A stretch of 64,000 nucleotides of DNA from Nyssa sinensis (lineage: Eukaryota > Streptophyta > Magnoliopsida > Cornales > Nyssaceae), in the NCBI GenBank assembly GCA_008638375.1, contig CM018038.1, positions 11,913,740-11,977,739 on the forward strand, in the 5' to 3' direction. Each line of letters begins with the position of its first letter. The stretch's first letter is position 1. Below are positions 35,501-45,003 of this stretch, piece by piece. A program made the translations under genes and the position numbers. Below the pieces are notes generated by a model. The model was given only the letters and a program-made list of their open reading frames with translations, was not told the DNA's origin and searched no databases.

Positions 35501-35907
35501 TAGCCTATGGGACAGAAGCAGTAATTCCGGTTGAAATCGGTATGCCAACTCTGAGGACTGAGGCCTTTGAGCAAGAATCCAATGATCAGCAGCTGATGGA
35601 GAACTTGGATTTGCTCGAAGAGAGAAGGGATCAAGCCAGCATCAGGATGGAATCCTACCAACAAAGAATGGTCAATAAATCCAGGATAGGACTCAAGACA
35701 GTCAGCTTTCAAGTTGGAGACTTCGTCTTAAGAAGAGTCTTTCAGAACACCAAGGATCCCACCATGGGAAAATTGTCACCAAATTGGGAAGGCCCCTACA
35801 AAGTGACGAAGGTCGTTCGACCTACCACTTACTGGCTTGAAGACACGACTGGGAAACCTGTTCCTAGGCCATGGAACGTAGAACACTTGCGGAAGTATTA
35901 TCAATAA
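32566..35907 (+). CDS. Tat-type pol: reverse transcriptase, RNase H, integrase
   Basis: Open without interruption from the TAG to TAA at 35905-35907, about 1,113 codons. RT: WRVCVDYTDLNKACPKDSFP, FIDAYSGYNQI, FGLKNAGATYQ and catalytic YIDD at 33355-33366. RNase H: LYIDGSS at about 34204, NNEAEYEAL, DSQLVV, RADALANMAS. Integrase: H2C2 zinc finger (HEGICGNH..CDKCQRF, about 34861-34992), catalytic DD-E at 35071, 35251 and 35359 (MDIVGP, SDNGTQF, QAEVTNR), and a C-terminal NWEGPYKV module. All catalytic residues are present. No ATG occurs in the first 90 codons, so it is presumably made as a gag-pol fusion. Confidence 0.93.
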   Translation, partial: QLQYTRDCADPVFTHTPEVEDCPSGVEEPLSPRGRDSRAKPVGEPIKILVSSGAEGRYLYIGPDLTPAEQEKIVRFLKNNLSIFAWETKDMEGIDPNLITHKLMVDPDHPPVRQKRRPIAPERHRVINEEVQRLLDARMIREVFYPEWLANTVLVKKKNDKWRVCVDYTDLNKACPKDSFPLPRIDQLVDATAGHELMSFIDAYSGYNQIQMYPPDQEKTAFITERGLYCYRVMPFGLKNAGATYQRLVNKMFSPLLGSTMEVYIDDMLVKSLQKGSHLQHLAQTFDILRQHKMKLNPSKCTFGVTKGKFLGYIVSQRGIEADPTQIQALIGLKSPRTRKEIQALNGRVAALSRFISKSTDRCLPFFKALKGSKALQWTEECELSFQELKEYLASLELLSKPVQGEKLLLYLAVSENAVSSALIRQDKGVQRPIFYVSKALLDTEKRYPEVEKLAYALVISARKLRPYFQAHPIEIPTAYPLKSILRKPEVSGRLVKWSVELGEFDIAYVPQNSIKGQALADFVAEFTPALQNEAQIAETTGTWLLYIDGSSTDQGSGVGLVLQSPDGLTSEKAVSLGFKASNNEAEYEALILGMKLALECEAQNLDVFSDSQLVVSQVLGEFAIKDDRMLRYSELVNHLKHSFQTFTIQKIERSQNCRADALANMASRLKSETDSTVKIYFQPGSSIEGASVAQVDEQSQSWMTPILQYLRSGLLLEDKNKARRIRIRAARYLILNNKLYRRSYSQPLLKCLAPDESQYVLAEIHEGICGNHNGGRTIAHRALSQGYYWPGMLKQAKEYVRKCDKCQRFASYQHQPQHELIPIPSPWPFAQWGMDIVGPLPRAPPNRKYLLVAIDYFSKWAEAEPLTHITEKEVKNFTWKNIVCRFGIPRIIISDNGTQFTGKGFKAFCENLNIRQHFASPGHPQANGQAEVTNRTILDGLKKRLEQAKGKWAEELPGVLWAYRTTRRTPTSETPFSLAYGTEAVIPVEIGMPTLRTEAFEQESNDQQLMENLDLLEERRDQASIRMESYQQRMVNKSRIGLKTVSFQVGDFVLRRVFQNTKDPTMGKLSPNWEGPYKVTKVVRPTTYWLEDTTGKPVPRPWNVEHLRKYYQ

Positions 35908-35940
35908 AAATTTTTTCTTTTACTTCCTTAAAACTGTTCA

Positions 35941-36305
35941 TCTATTAATGCTCAGGCCTCCAGAGCCTGGTCCATTTATTAATGCACAAGTCTTATGACT
36001 TGGTCCATCTATTAATGCACAGGCCTCCAGAGCCTGGTCCATCTATTAATGCACAGGCCTCCAGAGCCTGGTCCATCTATTAATGCACAAGTCTTATGAC
36101 TTGGTCCATTTATTAATGCACAAGTCTTATGACTTGGTCCATCTATTAATGCACAGGCCTCCAGAGCCTGGTCCATCTATTAATGCACATTATGACTTGG
36201 TCCATCTATTAATACACAGGCCTCCAGAGCCTGGTCCATCTATTAATGCACAAGTCTTATGACTTGGTCCATCTATTAATGCACAGGCCTTCAGAGCCTG
36301 GACCA
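35941..36305 (+). repeat. Eleven-unit minisatellite of two alternating hairpin types
   Basis: Each 33-34 bp unit is TYTATTAATGCA + hairpin + GTCCA. Type A hairpin is CAGGCCTCCAGAGCCTG (stem CAGGC/GCCTG). Type B is CAAGTCTTATGACTTG (stem CAAGTC/GACTTG). The order is A B A A B B A b A B A, where b has lost its left stem. It begins 34 bp after the pol stop. Tandem repeats in this 3' region are known in Tat elements. Confidence 0.95.
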
Positions 36306-36633
36306 TCTTCAACTAGCGGGTTCTGTAATCCAGTCTATCCAAAGGCAGAAGTTCCGAGCACCTGTCAACTAAAGTTTACTAGAACGGAATACCTCGGATC
36401 TGACACTTACATTATTTGACTTATCTGTCAAACAAACCAGCACCATGGTTTCAACCAAAGGTGAAGTACTTCGATTCTGGCATTTTTCTAAGTTTTTGAT
36501 TTATTTTCAGAACAATCGGCAACGCATTAGAAGATGCTTAAGTTTAAAAAGAGCACATTCACAGAAAATATCAGATCAGAGAAGAAGAAATTCAACTTTA
36601 TTAATAACTCAAAAAGATTTACATCAGTACCAA

Positions 36634-36736
36634 GAAGCTATTACAGAAGCTATTACATAAGCTACTACAGAAGATATTACAGAAGCTATTACAGAAGCTA
36701 CTACAGAAGCTATTACAGAAGCTATTACAGAAGCTA
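36634..36736. repeat. 12-bp tandem repeat (GAAGCTATTACA, about 8.5 units)
   Basis: Units vary at one or two positions (GAAGCTACTACA, TAAGCTACTACA, GAAGATATTACA). The length keeps all frames open, which explains the low-complexity open frames on both strands here. Confidence 0.93.
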
Positions 36737-36972
36737 CGCTTGGCAACATAATGGCTCTTCTCCTGGGATGATAAAGGGGCACAAGATCCAAAACCTTCAA
36801 AACCGCCTTCATCGGCTCCATTTGAAAAGAAGGAACCCTGAACCCCAATCTGCATCACGTAGTGCCCAGGCCATTTCATCATCACTATCACTGGTCCCAT
36901 GACCAACGGATGATGAGGGCTCTGAGCCTCAGGAGACTTTTCATTCTCCACCTTTGTAATCGGCATGACTCC

Positions 36973-37500
36973 TCAGAAGAATAAAGCAAGGGTCTCTGCC
37001 AAGACACATGGGGGGGAAGGTAGTCCACCTTCAATCTTCTTCTTCACACCGTCTGTTTCACCCCAGCCACTTAAAGCAAGGGTCTCTGACAGAGCGTGAG
37101 GAAGGGGAGGCAACTCACCTTCGTCTTCATCACCAACACTCCAGGCCTCGGTTGAATCAGGGAGGGGCCACCACCAATCGGAGAAATCTCGACCGGATGC
37201 CAGAGGAAACAAGAAGACTTGGGCCTCCTTCAATCCTTCCTTGGAGACTGAAAAAAGGGGGAGGTTAACTCTCGGCCACAGGCTCATTATTCCTAACTCA
37301 GGCAAGGAATCTTCCATCATCTCCGGACGAATGGGAGAAACTCCGGCAGCATATGAGGCTTCTCTCACAAACAAATCAGGGAGCAAAAGGGTTGAGCGCA
37401 ACCGTATGCCCCGTTTCCATATATATAGACCCTTGAAGTCCAAAAGCCACCCAACTGAACCGTCGCAACGGTGAAAAAGAGAGTGGCCTCGAAAACCCAA
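36973..37500 (-). CDS. Possible second antisense ORF in the Tat-type element (175 codons)
   Basis: Open on the minus strand with an internally repeated motif near its end (LPHALSETLALSGW, then PPCVLAETLALFF). A minus-strand TATATATA run overlaps its 5' part at about 37418-37428, so it is not a clean upstream promoter. No family recognised and no plausible splice joint to the 38122-40027 gene. May be just 3' untranslated DNA kept open by a local duplication. Confidence 0.25.
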   Translation of the reverse strand: MGFRGHSLFHRCDGSVGWLLDFKGLYIWKRGIRLRSTLLLPDLFVREASYAAGVSPIRPEMMEDSLPELGIMSLWPRVNLPLFSVSKEGLKEAQVFLFPLASGRDFSDWWWPLPDSTEAWSVGDEDEGELPPLPHALSETLALSGWGETDGVKKKIEGGLPSPPCVLAETLALFF

Positions 37501-38121
37501 ACGACGGTCGAACGACTAAGCGATGCATTAAATAAGCCTCTTCAATATACCAAGAGACAGAGTACAGAATTCTCAAGACAGAGACCGCAGTCCAGTACTT
37601 AAGCTCCCAAATCGATAAAGAAGGGAACAAAGTCTAAAGTAAATAGACCCCCAATTCAAAGATTCAGACCTACTGGTCTTAACTATTTCATAACGGGTCA
37701 AGACATATAACAAAGACCAAACAGATCGGATATATCCCAATCCCGAGTACTCAGCATACCGAGCATCATAATAACGAGCACAAGCTGCTCAGTTAACCTC
37801 ACAGACTCTTAATTCAGAGCAGTCTATCTCAGGGCTCTGCAGAGATCCACTCCCGCTCTGTCAGGCTCTATCTATCTGGCTATATCTACTTTCTCGTCTT
37901 ATTTTAATAAGGCAGATCTATATTCACTATTCAATGACAAGTATTGAAGATTAGAAAGCAACTGTTTGATCTAACATGCAAAGGGTTCAGAGCAGCCACA
38001 CTTGCAACAAAATTCACAAGAGGGAAAAATACAAGCAGAATCTGAAGAAAAGTCAATCTTATTGATCAAAAGGGAAAATATATTCACTACATCAAAAAGA
38101 GAACCAAAAGCCTATAAAGCC

Positions 38122-40027
38122 TCAGGATTTCCCAGAGGGGCCTGCATCCTCTTCCAAATTAAGGGCACGAGCCCCAGCAGTCTTATCCGGATCAGGACGA
38201 GATGAGGTAGGTTCAGGAGGAACGATTGATGACACATCAAAGTCCGGGAACTGAAGTTGGAATCTAGTTCGGAAATTCTCAAAGCCGAGCAGGATCAGGT
38301 CATCACCCATCTGATCAACTTCCTCTTTTAATTCCATCTCAGCCTCAGCTTTGGCTTGACCAACTGCCTCCTGAACCCTCTGATCAATGGAACTACGGAG
38401 ACCAACCAACTCCGCCTCAAGCCTCTCAACCGTCTGAGCAAATATATCCCTCTCAGACTCTGCTACCTTAAGGCTAGTGATAGCTTTCTCCAGACCCTCT
38501 TCAGCAGACTGAATTTTGGAACGGGCTGTTCCGAGCTCCAGTCTCATCTCGTTCACCTCCGTCCTCAGCTTCTCGGCCTCCTCAAGGCCCATGGGGGTCA
38601 CCATCAGAGCAGCTAAACTATGCATGCTCTGTATAAAGCAAGACAGATAAATTAGAATGAAACAAATGAGCAAACAAAAGGCCAGGGAAAGGCTTCAGAA
38701 GTTACCTTCATCTGGAGAGTCATCATCTCAGTCATCAATTTGGAGGGATCATCCCCTCTGTACCGATGTGGGCCCTGAGCCCATATTTGATCAAAAGCCT
38801 TCTTGGCAATTTGATAATCCGGCTCAACAAATGGCTCAGAAGGTACGGCAGGAGCTTTCCCCTTCCTAGACCTCTTGCTCGGACCAGGAGGAACAGCCGA
38901 TACGGGAATGGCAGGCTCGGCTTCCTCAGCCTCGGCAGGGGAGGGCTCAGGGGAACCAGAGATCAATCTCCTCCTCTTCACTTCTAAAGGAGCATCAGGC
39001 TCAGCTGGGGAGGAAGACTCCCCCACCACTTGAGGCTTCGGCACTTCCCACCTCGAGGCTAGCCTCCTCTTAAACTCTGCGCTACGGGTGGCCATCACTT
39101 GGTCCGGAGTGACGATAACAGTATGAGCCCGGTTAGAAGTTGAAAGCAAAGCCCGGTACTGATCCTGCAGAGCCTTAGTAAACTTGGGCCTCTTCCGAGC
39201 ACTCTTGACTGCACAAAGGAAATGACAAATACCAAGTTTGTCAGTTCTGAGGATATAAGCAAAGCTAAAGCAAACCCAAGAGAATAAGTCTCACCCCTAT
39301 GGCCCGTAACACAAGGAAACGACGAGGTCTCTCCGGCCTGGAAGTCCTTATGCTCCCATCCTCCTCCAACGAAGAAGTACCACTTCTTCCACGTCTTGTT
39401 GGAAGTAGGAACGGAAGACAGGGGTCGGAACCCCTTCTCGAAGGACATATAATAGAGGCCCTCTGCCTGCTTGAACTTCAGATCCATATTGCTACGGATC
39501 AAGTCCAGAGACACGTCCACTTTGTTCAGGTGTCCCAGCACCATAAAACCTAGAAGATGCCGCCAGCTATTGAGATTCAGGTCGGCGGGGCAGAGCTTGA
39601 ACCAACAGAAGAATTGCCTGACTAAATCCGGCAATGGAAGCCTTAAGCCCATTTCAAACCAGGCAAGGAAAACACAAATCTCCCCGGCTTTAACATCTTG
39701 AGGACGGTCCATGGGTCCGGGAACTCTGCAAGTCACATTTGGGGGAAATTCGAATTTCACCCTCCATTTATCTAAGAGGCTTTGAGTGACGGCACTCTCA
39801 CCCTCTTCTCTATGAGAAGACCTACCAGAGGTCTCCCCGGCCCTGTCTCGGGGCTCTTCGAAAGCATCAACTATTCTAACCCCTGGACTAGGGGGAGGAT
39901 CAACAGGCCTCTCCTCAATAATTTCAAGAGCAGGGTTACCTACATCTCCTACAACAGACGGACCAGCCATCTCAGAATGGTCTCCTACTCCCTCATTCAC
40001 AATTCGAGATTCCGAAGGAACAGACAT
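38122..40027 (-). CDS. Antisense gene inside the Tat-type element: three exons, 580 aa, Transposase_28-like
   Basis: Coding exons 39295-40027, 38706-39208 and 38122-38628. Introns have GTGAGA..GTGCAG and GTAACT..TACAG borders, and phases join into 581 codons ending TGA. Residues about 117-165 (CVFLAWFEMGLRLPLPDLV.., LNSWRHLLGF) and WKKWYFFV further on look like the Pfam 'putative gypsy type transposon' (Transposase_28) region. Exon 2 starts KSARKRPKF and has basic clusters KRRR and KRSRKGK, suggesting nuclear entry. Exon 3 is a strong predicted coiled coil (EEAEKLRTEVNEMRLELG..). Function unknown; antisense ORFs at this position are known in Tat elements. The intact frame, clean introns and own TATA box argue for expression. 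Confidence 0.8.
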
Positions 40028-40198
40028 TATTCTCAAACTCAAGAAGAAAGAAGCAAGAGAGGGGGAAAAATCAGTCGAACCTGTTTTCACTTAGGGGATC
40101 TGTATTCTTCAAGGTCGCACGAACCAACAATGGCGAATGAAATCTTCTAGCACAGTAAAAATGTCGAGGGAAAGGTCATTTCAAAAATCTCATCCCGT

Positions 40199-40206
40199 AT
40201 TTATAA
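40199..40206 (-). promoter_or_regulatory. TATA box of the antisense gene
   Basis: TATAAATA on the minus strand, about 170 bp upstream of the ATG at 40027 and just inside the 3' LTR boundary, so the antisense transcript would start in internal DNA, not in the LTR. Confidence 0.6.
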
Positions 40207-40420
40207 ACACGGTATCAGAAGGGACCCACCAAGCCCAAACGCCATGACGGTTCAGAACAATGATGTTCTCGAGAAAACCAACTGTCCGCCCAGTGTAATT
40301 GTGACCTTGAGAAGACTTAATCACCAACTACGCAATAAATGGTGCCCCAACAATTGTCTTGGAAGGCGAACAAGCGAGATACATAACTCTCTTAGCCCTA
40401 GTTACTTACATCAAACTAGG

Positions 40421-40439
40421 ACTTGGGGGGGGGAGTAAC
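40421..40439 (+). promoter_or_regulatory. Polypurine tract of the Tat-type element
   Basis: ACTTGGGGGGGGGAGTAAC lies directly before the 3' LTR TGATATACC. Confidence 0.85.
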
Positions 40440-41067
40440 TGATATACCATAAAAGGACAAGCCAATCAACACTTGACACGTATGACCACAGTCCGATTTA
40501 TGTTCAGCTAGCATGACTCTCGCTCAGCCAATGACATCCAGATCATCACATAAGGTCGGAAGTGACCAAACAAATATACCCAGAACTGATCACAGGGTCC
40601 AGACCAGAGCTTCAGATCTCATCTCCGCCTTAGCGGATTCCGAGCAGAGAATAGGGAAACGGTCTCCAATACGGAAACTACCATTTGTGATTATCTCCGC
40701 CTTAGCGGATTCCGGGCAGAGGATAAGGAAGCAGTCTCCAACACGGAAACTACCATTTATGATTATCTCCATCTACGACTCAATGCCCACAAGGTAACTG
40801 CAATCTACCGATGAACATATCCCTATATTCATGGCGTCGAATCCTAATCAACTTAGGAAAGCTTCGGCCTATATATTAAACCCTAGAGGTACGCTATTAT
40901 TTTCATGCTCATTCTTTGACTTTCAATACAGTCTTTCAATTCCCTTACTCACTTAAGCATCGGAGCGGCTACCGCCGGAGCCAATCCGGTGGTCCTCTGA
41001 TCATCTTTCTGAGTGTTCTACAGGTCACGGAGCCCTCACGTGTTGCGAGTCAAAAAGTGCAGCATCA
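40440..41067 (+). repeat. 3' LTR of the Tat-type element
   Basis: Same length as the 5' LTR. Differences correspond to 5' LTR positions near 29610, 29716, 30032 and 30077, all A/G or T/C. Confidence 0.96.
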
Positions 41068-41072
41068 CTATT

Positions 41073-41845
41073 TTTAAAAATAATAATAGATATACTAAAT
41101 TGAGATTTGTCTGGAATTTTTTAGACAAATTTGTCTTTTAAGTATAAACTAAGCGGTCCAAATTCATCTAAATTCAGGTGGGTCATGTTTAGACCAATTG
41201 ACTTGCAACCATACTTAAAATTGAATCTATAAAATGGTTTTACTTTTGAAAATTCATTTTATTGATATAATTGATACTTATGAACTCGGGTTTAATGCAT
41301 TTAAACTAATAAATAATTTTTCATTTACAGGTCCGTTAGATGTTTTGAACTGTGCGAACCAGTTTATGCACTTGGGATTTGGATGAAAACCAAATATGTT
41401 AAAAATCATTCTAACTTTATGGATATATTTACCCAAATTTTGATTTTGATTTGTTAATGCTGAGCAAAAATTCAACATTTGTTTTTGTGAATTCGTGAAA
41501 ATTTGGTAAGAGGAAATTATTTAGAACTTTTAAAACTACAATTTTTTTAAGAAAGTGCTATTCACACTTCCCAATGGTTATGAAGCTTCAAAGTTATAAA
41601 AAAACGTTAATAAATTATCCTTAATTTCAGAATAAAATATTAAATTTTTTTATCAAGGGTAATCTTGTAAATTTATAAGGGTGGAGGGGGTAGCCTTTTT
41701 TTAATTTGATAATTTCAAATTTTAATTAGGTCATATTCCGGTAAAACTACTAAACTTTAAAAAAAAAAAATCCAAATCTGAACAAGTTAAAAAATGGTAT
41801 TGGGTTTTAATTTTGTAGGACTCAAATATTATTCTGATACCAAAT
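41073..41845. other. Intergenic AT-rich region, no supported gene
   Basis: The minus-strand open frame at 41278-41478 has no family features. The last 30 bases (41816-41845) are a PBS-like word belonging to the next element. Confidence 0.5.
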
Positions 41846-42233
41846 TGTTGAGCAAAAAAAAATAAAAGAAGAAGTAAAGTAAACAAACAAACAAATATAT
41901 TTTATTAAAGAAAACTCACACACTATTGTTATTTCGGCAATCTCTCATGGCCATTATACGCTCTCTAATTCTTTTAGCCACCACTCTACTATTTTTGTGG
42001 TACACCACTCCATATGACAGAAATTTACATATTTATAATTACACTGACTCTAAGTCCTATACTAATTAAGATATCTAATCCTATACGAACTAGTATATCC
42101 TATTTAATTATAATAAAAAAACTAACTCTTATTAGAATATTAGTCCAACTACAATTACGACTACCTAAAAGGATTCAGTAAACCAAATTAAGAAACTTCC
42201 AAAAATTTATAAGCTTAGTTTGATTGGCCAACA
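41846..42233 (-). repeat. 3' LTR (388 bp) of the non-autonomous element
   Basis: Parallel to 44057-44456 with scattered substitutions and small indels. Shared words include ACACTATTGTTATTTCGGCA and GTACACCACTCCATATGACA. Confidence 0.85.
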
Positions 42234-42647
42234 ATGCTTTCCTTAAACCAAGCTCGCCAAAGTAGCTTCACCAATACTTTTATGAGCAAGAATCTTCAAA
42301 GCAATTTATGTCGCTGTAAAAAGCTTTTGCGACAAAAATCTAGAACAATTATTTATCTTCATCTTCATACGCGGATGTGGTCGAATCTTGTACTTGGCAT
42401 ACAACTTCTCAGCTTGTTCAACACCATCAAAAAACAAATCCATGCTCGTCCATTTAAAATCAAAATCAGTAAAATAATTATCCGTGCCAATAATTTCATC
42501 ATCATAATGATGCAAAACCTGTCAATATTTTAGAATACCAAAATCTTCATTTCGAACAAAATATGTACCAATAAAATTATTAATATCCAAACCATTGTAG
42601 TACGACAAGAATTTATCAATGCCGATGAAATAACAAATTTCAGACAG

Positions 42648-43229
42648 CTAGGGTTTCTCAAATCTCAAAAAATTTTGAACCTCCAAAAATTCTATCTTCA
42701 CAAAATCAACATGGCCTGGAACAATAAACTTCTCAATACTAACAAAATCAACAAACTCTGGATTGGAACATTCTTCAATCTCACTATGTTTTGATTCTAA
42801 AGTGCTTGGCAAATCAAACAAAGTAGCAAGGCCAAAATTTTCAAAATCTTCAATTGCATCAATACCACAACATGCAAAAAAAATTTCTTTCTCAACAATT
42901 AAGTTCTCAAACTGAGTAGACTGAAATAATTCTTTAGCATCTCTTAATTCACCAAAAGTAATTTTTAACAAATTCAAATTTTCATCACTATGGGCCAAAG
43001 TCAAACTTTTAATCATACAATTATTTTCATCTTCTTCAACTTCCAAAATAATTCTTTCCTCACAACTAATACTTTCTTTCTCAGAAATATTGACGAAGAA
43101 GTCAATATCATATGAATCTAAATTCAACACATTATATGAATCATCCCAAATTAGAATAAATTCTGAAAATAATTTTGAACCATCAATCTCTTTATTTTCA
43201 TCAAACTTATCTCTTTCAAAATCAACCAC
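42648..43229 (-). CDS. Acidic ORF of unknown function in the non-autonomous element (193 codons)
   Basis: An uninterrupted, Asp/Glu/Phe/Asn-rich frame starting MVDFERDKFDENKE. No domain recognised. The motif FVSIEKFIVPGHVDFVKIEF suggests an internal repeat (VDFV.IE). Its integrity in an otherwise non-coding interior suggests either recent activity or chance in AT-rich DNA. A smaller frame follows at 42306-42515. Confidence 0.35.
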   Translation of the reverse strand: MVDFERDKFDENKEIDGSKLFSEFILIWDDSYNVLNLDSYDIDFFVNISEKESISCEERIILEVEEDENNCMIKSLTLAHSDENLNLLKITFGELRDAKELFQSTQFENLIVEKEIFFACCGIDAIEDFENFGLATLFDLPSTLESKHSEIEECSNPEFVDFVSIEKFIVPGHVDFVKIEFLEVQNFLRFEKP

Positions 43230-43354
43230 CCAATATATGTCTATAGGAGGTTCATAACCGTTCCGCGGTTTATTTTATATGTTGAAATAAGATAAAACCA
43301 AAACTTATGTGGTGGTGGATAATTTTGTGTGCAAACAAAATTATTTCAATATGT

Positions 43355-43564
43355 CTAATGTATTGTTTTTCTTATTATCTGATAGAACCATTTAACTTTC
43401 TTCTCATAAAGTTCCTTTGATAAACGCTTCAATGCAATATCTAATACATTAAATACGTTGCAAACATTAAGATAGAGTGTAACACGATTTAACCACTCAT
43501 CAATATTTTGATCACATACTCTTAAAATCTCAAACTTTTGTCCATTAACCAAAACTTTCTCCAT
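43355..43564 (-). CDS. Small ORF, possible gag fragment of the non-autonomous element (69 codons)
   Basis: Starts MEKVLVNGQKFEILRVCDQN with IDEWLNRVTLYL, a spacing reminiscent of the start of a retrotransposon gag domain, but too short and diverged to assign. It lies 0.3 kb into the interior after the PBS array, where gag would begin. Confidence 0.3.
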   Translation of the reverse strand: MEKVLVNGQKFEILRVCDQNIDEWLNRVTLYLNVCNVFNVLDIALKRLSKELYEKKVKWFYQIIRKTIH

Positions 43565-43864
43565 AATTTCAATTCAACAATTTATTTAAATCACGTACCT
43601 GAGTTTGTCCAAAAATTGATCTCATCGTCCCTCTTTTTTTCCTTCAATCTGATCAAGTTGGTCTCCTTATCGATTAATCGGAATTTCTTTTTTATTCTTC
43701 ACAATTATTTGTACCACTGCAAGATATTTTTTTTAATCCAAACAACTGTCGAATTTCAATCGAATAGCTCTTCAACAAACCATTCAAAATCACAATTTTA
43801 AGTAAAACGAGAACTACAGTTCTTTGCAATAATCCAAGAATGATACCAAACTTTGATTTTTTCG

Positions 43865-44056
43865 CAGCTTCCCAAGATCGAACTTGGCTCTAATAAGTTA
43901 CCCCAAGATCGTAATTGGCTTTGATACGTTACCTCAAGATCGTAACTGGCTCTAATAAATTACCTCAAGATCATAACTAGCTCTGATACCAATTGTAGGA
44001 CCCAAAAATTATTCTGATACCAAAATGTAGGACCCAAAAATTACTCTGATACTAAT
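43865..44056 (-). repeat. Repeated primer-binding-site and leader array
   Basis: CTCTGATACCAA-type words (complement of the Met-tRNA PBS) occur at 43981, 44013 and 44044, about 31 bp apart, each with GTAGGACCCAAAAATTA between. Before them an about 35-bp unit (CAAGATCGTAACTGGCTCTAATA type) is repeated four times. Confidence 0.85.
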
Positions 44057-44456
44057 TGTTGAACCAAAAAAATAAAAGAAGAAGTAAAGTGAACAAACTA
44101 ATATATTTTATTAAAGAAAACTCATACACTATTGTTATTTCGGCAATCTCTCACGGCCATTATACGACCCTCTAATTCTTTTGGCTACCACTCTATTATT
44201 TTTGTGGTACACCACTCCATATGACAGAGACTCATATATTTATAATTACACTGACTCTAAGTCCTATACTAATTAAGATATCTAATTATATACGAACTAG
44301 TATATCCTATTTAATTATAATAAAAACTAACTCTCATTAGAATATTAGTCCAACTACAAGTAGAACTACCTAAAAAGACTCCAAATATTATTAGCACTCA
44401 ATAAACCAAATTAAGAAACTTCTTAAAATTTATGAGTTTGGTTTAATTGGCCAACA
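44057..44456 (-). repeat. 5' LTR (400 bp) of the non-autonomous element
   Basis: Its end adjoins the PBS array at 43981-44056. It differs from the 3' LTR mainly by an insertion near 44385-44398. Confidence 0.85.
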
Positions 44457-44853
44457 AATTTCCAAAGAAAAAATAACTTATAAAAGAAAGAAAAGTAGAA
44501 GTGAGGTTATAGGTGATTGTAGGTTTGTTGGTAACTGTAATTAGGCGTTAAAACAGTATAACTGTTTGAAAATTAACATATATAACGAATTATTTTACTC
44601 TTAAACATAAGTAATTAGTGAATCTCGTGACTTGTCTTTAAGAGTGAAACTAGTGTTACTATTTCTATTTCTATGTTGTAATTGGTAATGGAATGGGTCG
44701 GTGTTAGATCTTGTAGTGGGGATTTGTTTTCACATGATGCCTTGATGCTGTTTCCTAGAGGGACTTTTAAGTGAGAGACAAGTCTTAATACTTGTTGATG
44801 GGGATGTAGAACCGAGTGGCTTTTCCCAGCTCGCATAATGGGCGACTGTGCAG

Positions 44854-44855
<2 letters not shown>

Positions 44856-44921
<66 letters not shown>

Positions 44922-44970
44922 GGAAAGCTTATTCCTAGTCTTACAGTATACAAAGTCTCTCTCTCTTTCA

Positions 44971-45003
<33 letters not shown>

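Larger units (their letters stand above)
29496..41067 (+). mobile_element. Ty3/gypsy LTR retrotransposon of the Tat (Retand-like) type, young, 11.6 kb
   Basis: LTRs of 628 bp each (29496-30123, 40440-41067), TG..CA ends, and target duplication CTATT at 29491-29495 and 41068-41072. I find four differences between the LTRs, all transitions. The order gag, protease, RT, RNase H, integrase defines gypsy. RT motifs such as YIDDMLVKS, the large size, the tandem repeats after pol and an antisense extra gene before the 3' LTR fit the Tat lineage, for which such antisense ORFs are known (Grande, Retand). The pol frame is intact, so the element may be mobile or very recently so. Confidence 0.95.
41846..44456 (-). 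mobile_element. Non-autonomous LTR retrotransposon, minus strand, Met-tRNA type PBS
   Basis: LTRs at 44057-44456 (5') and 41846-42233 (3') are clearly homologous, start TGTTGGCCAAT and end TTGAACA or GCTCAACA on the minus strand. TTAGTATCAGAG and TTGGTATCAGA words next to the 5' LTR are the PBS. TTTAAGGAAAGCAT precedes the 3' LTR as a purine tract. The 1.8-kb interior has no protease, RT or integrase, so it depends on another element. Beyond the 3' LTR another PBS-like word follows (41816-41845), so a further unit once continued there and no clean target duplication is found. Confidence 0.75.

Noticed and set aside
35941..36305. CRISPR-like array of repeats and spacers
   Set aside because: The 'spacers' are only two recurring palindromes, the genome is plant, and there are no cas genes. 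It is a retrotransposon 3' minisatellite.
28410..41250. Similarity of 28410-28510 to 41150-41250 as long target duplications of the Tat element
   Set aside because: The true 5-bp duplication CTATT is exact; this looser similarity is about three quarters identical and 1 kb away on the left, so it is an older repeat.
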